A stretch of DNA of 64,000 nucleotides from Bemisia tabaci. Taxonomy: Eukaryota > Arthropoda > Insecta > Hemiptera > Aleyrodidae. The notes beneath the pieces were generated by a model. It did no database searches. It was not told the origin of the DNA and saw only the letters and a list, made by a program, of their open reading frames with translations. Position numbers and translations under genes: made by a program. Numbering within the stretch: position 1 is the stretch's first letter; each line of letters begins with the position of its first letter. Below, one piece after another: positions 63,380 to 64,000 of the stretch. The stretch spans positions 5,179,434 through 5,243,433 of the forward strand of contig NC_092795.1 in assembly GCF_918797505.1 (NCBI RefSeq), written 5' to 3'.

Positions 63380-63873
63380 TGAGTATGGACCGATAGGATC
63401 AGTCCATACTCCTCAAGCCTTCTTTGTACATCGATCTGTCAATCAATTTCAAGAATCTATGCTGTTCACTCAGGCTCGGGACGAGACTCGAAGATCAGAC
63501 ATGACAACAGGGCTCTCCGTCGGGTAAAAAGTTGAGTGGCGACCACCCGATCCACCGGGGAACAAAGCTCAAGGAGCCCAAGTTCCAAGGAGAGACAAAG
63601 ACCCGGGACCGGCGGTTCGGCGGGGGGAGGCGGGGAAATGAGTTTACATTGACAAATATTGCACTCGGTCGAGAGTTGAATGCAAACTGGCGTCAGAAAA
63701 TTTCTACTCTCTCCTTTTGTGCTGTCAAGCGAGCTCCGTGTTCCCGTTCCCCGTTCTTCCCGTCGGATGTTTCTCTTCGGCTCCGACTCCGGGCTCCCTC
63801 GAAAACGAAAACGAAATCGGAATCGTTCCTCCTCGTCGAGTCGACCTTTCCCTCTCGCGGGCTCCTCAGCGGC
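63380..63873. other. GC-rich spacer
   Basis: 63530-63880 is CpG- and CT-rich. Frames of up to 118 codons overlap on both strands, which is typical of composition rather than genes. No domain recognised. Confidence 0.4.
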
Positions 63874-63988
63874 GCCCCTCTGACGTAAGGGCGTATCGCG
63901 ATTCCCGCAAGAGCCCCAGAAAGCATGGCTTTATATGTGGAACAGGGCTCATGTAGGAATCGAGATACGCCCTTACGTCAGAGGGCGA
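63874..63988. repeat. Z inverted repeat at window edge
   Basis: CCCTCTGACGTAAGGGCGTA then TCGCGATTCC pairs with GGAATCGAGATACGCCCTTA then CGTCAGAGGG. Inner GAGCCC pairs with GGGCTC. 115 bp with arms of about 30 bp. It may continue outside the window. Confidence 0.85.
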
Positions 63989-64000
63989 CGCACTGAAAAA

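Overview
This is eukaryotic, repeat-saturated, non-coding DNA, most likely from an insect. The basis is AT-leaning composition, no operon-like gene packing, no open frame above about 171 codons, the C-terminal tail of an insect-type LINE reverse transcriptase, and a very high density of short inverted-repeat elements. The style resembles what I recall of hemipteran genomes such as whitefly, but I could not verify this. I found no convincing host exon, tRNA, rRNA, CRISPR array or complete transposase. The window reads as an intergenic region or a very large intron. All repeat family letters below are mine and were defined by comparing the window with itself.

Protein-derived sequence: the only recognisable coding sequence is two 5'-truncated, broken copies of one LINE (33.0 kb on minus, 35.8 kb on plus) and a third copy, at 46.6 kb, reduced to about 57 bp of the 3' end. 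The 35.8 kb copy is bounded by a 13-bp target-site duplication.

Repeat families seen more than once: A (TIR CTGCCGTGCTAAGG, about 250 bp, 13 copies or fragments); B (foldback, CACTGGAAAA ends); C (TIR GGACCGCG...AGCAGAAAGGAACC); D (TGGACTACATTTTGCAATT foldback); E (GGACGTATTTCTGC foldback); F (GCACAGTGGATCGAGTC); H; I (hAT-like, TIR CAGTGGCG); J6; K (hAT-like, TIR CAGGGCCGGAT, 8-bp target duplication); L (a 67-83 bp unit with a GTGAAGTATTC core, tandem or mirrored); M (degenerate, rich in CCCTGA, often ending in GGGTTGCCAC); N (GTTTCCCTCACGAAAGAA); O (GCGTTACG); P; Q; S (AGGGTGTCTA); T; Y. Single-copy palindromes include J1, J2, J4, J5, J7, R1, U, V, W, X and Z.

Layout: 0-3 kb has tandem duplications and foldbacks; 3-16 kb is dense A/C/D/E/F/I elements; 16-20 kb is mostly unrecognised with one O element; 20.7-23.8 kb holds four large palindromes; 24-32 kb is mixed; 31.4-38.4 kb is the densest patch (N, J4, J5, LINEs, S, Y, X, D, C, F with nested H, R, L); 40.5-42.6 kb is unusually repeat-poor; 43-55 kb again carries MITEs and nested insertions, including the hAT-like K1; 55-58 kb has a CpG-rich stretch; 58-64 kb repeats families A, M, K, F, Q and B and ends in palindrome Z.

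Nothing here forms a pathway. The functional logic is that of non-autonomous elements mobilised by enzymes encoded elsewhere, many of which would form long hairpin RNAs if transcribed. The observations I consider most worth following are the L unit shared by different element contexts, the ATCGCGAT-rich element R1, and TATCGATA-like sites in the termini of hAT-like family I.
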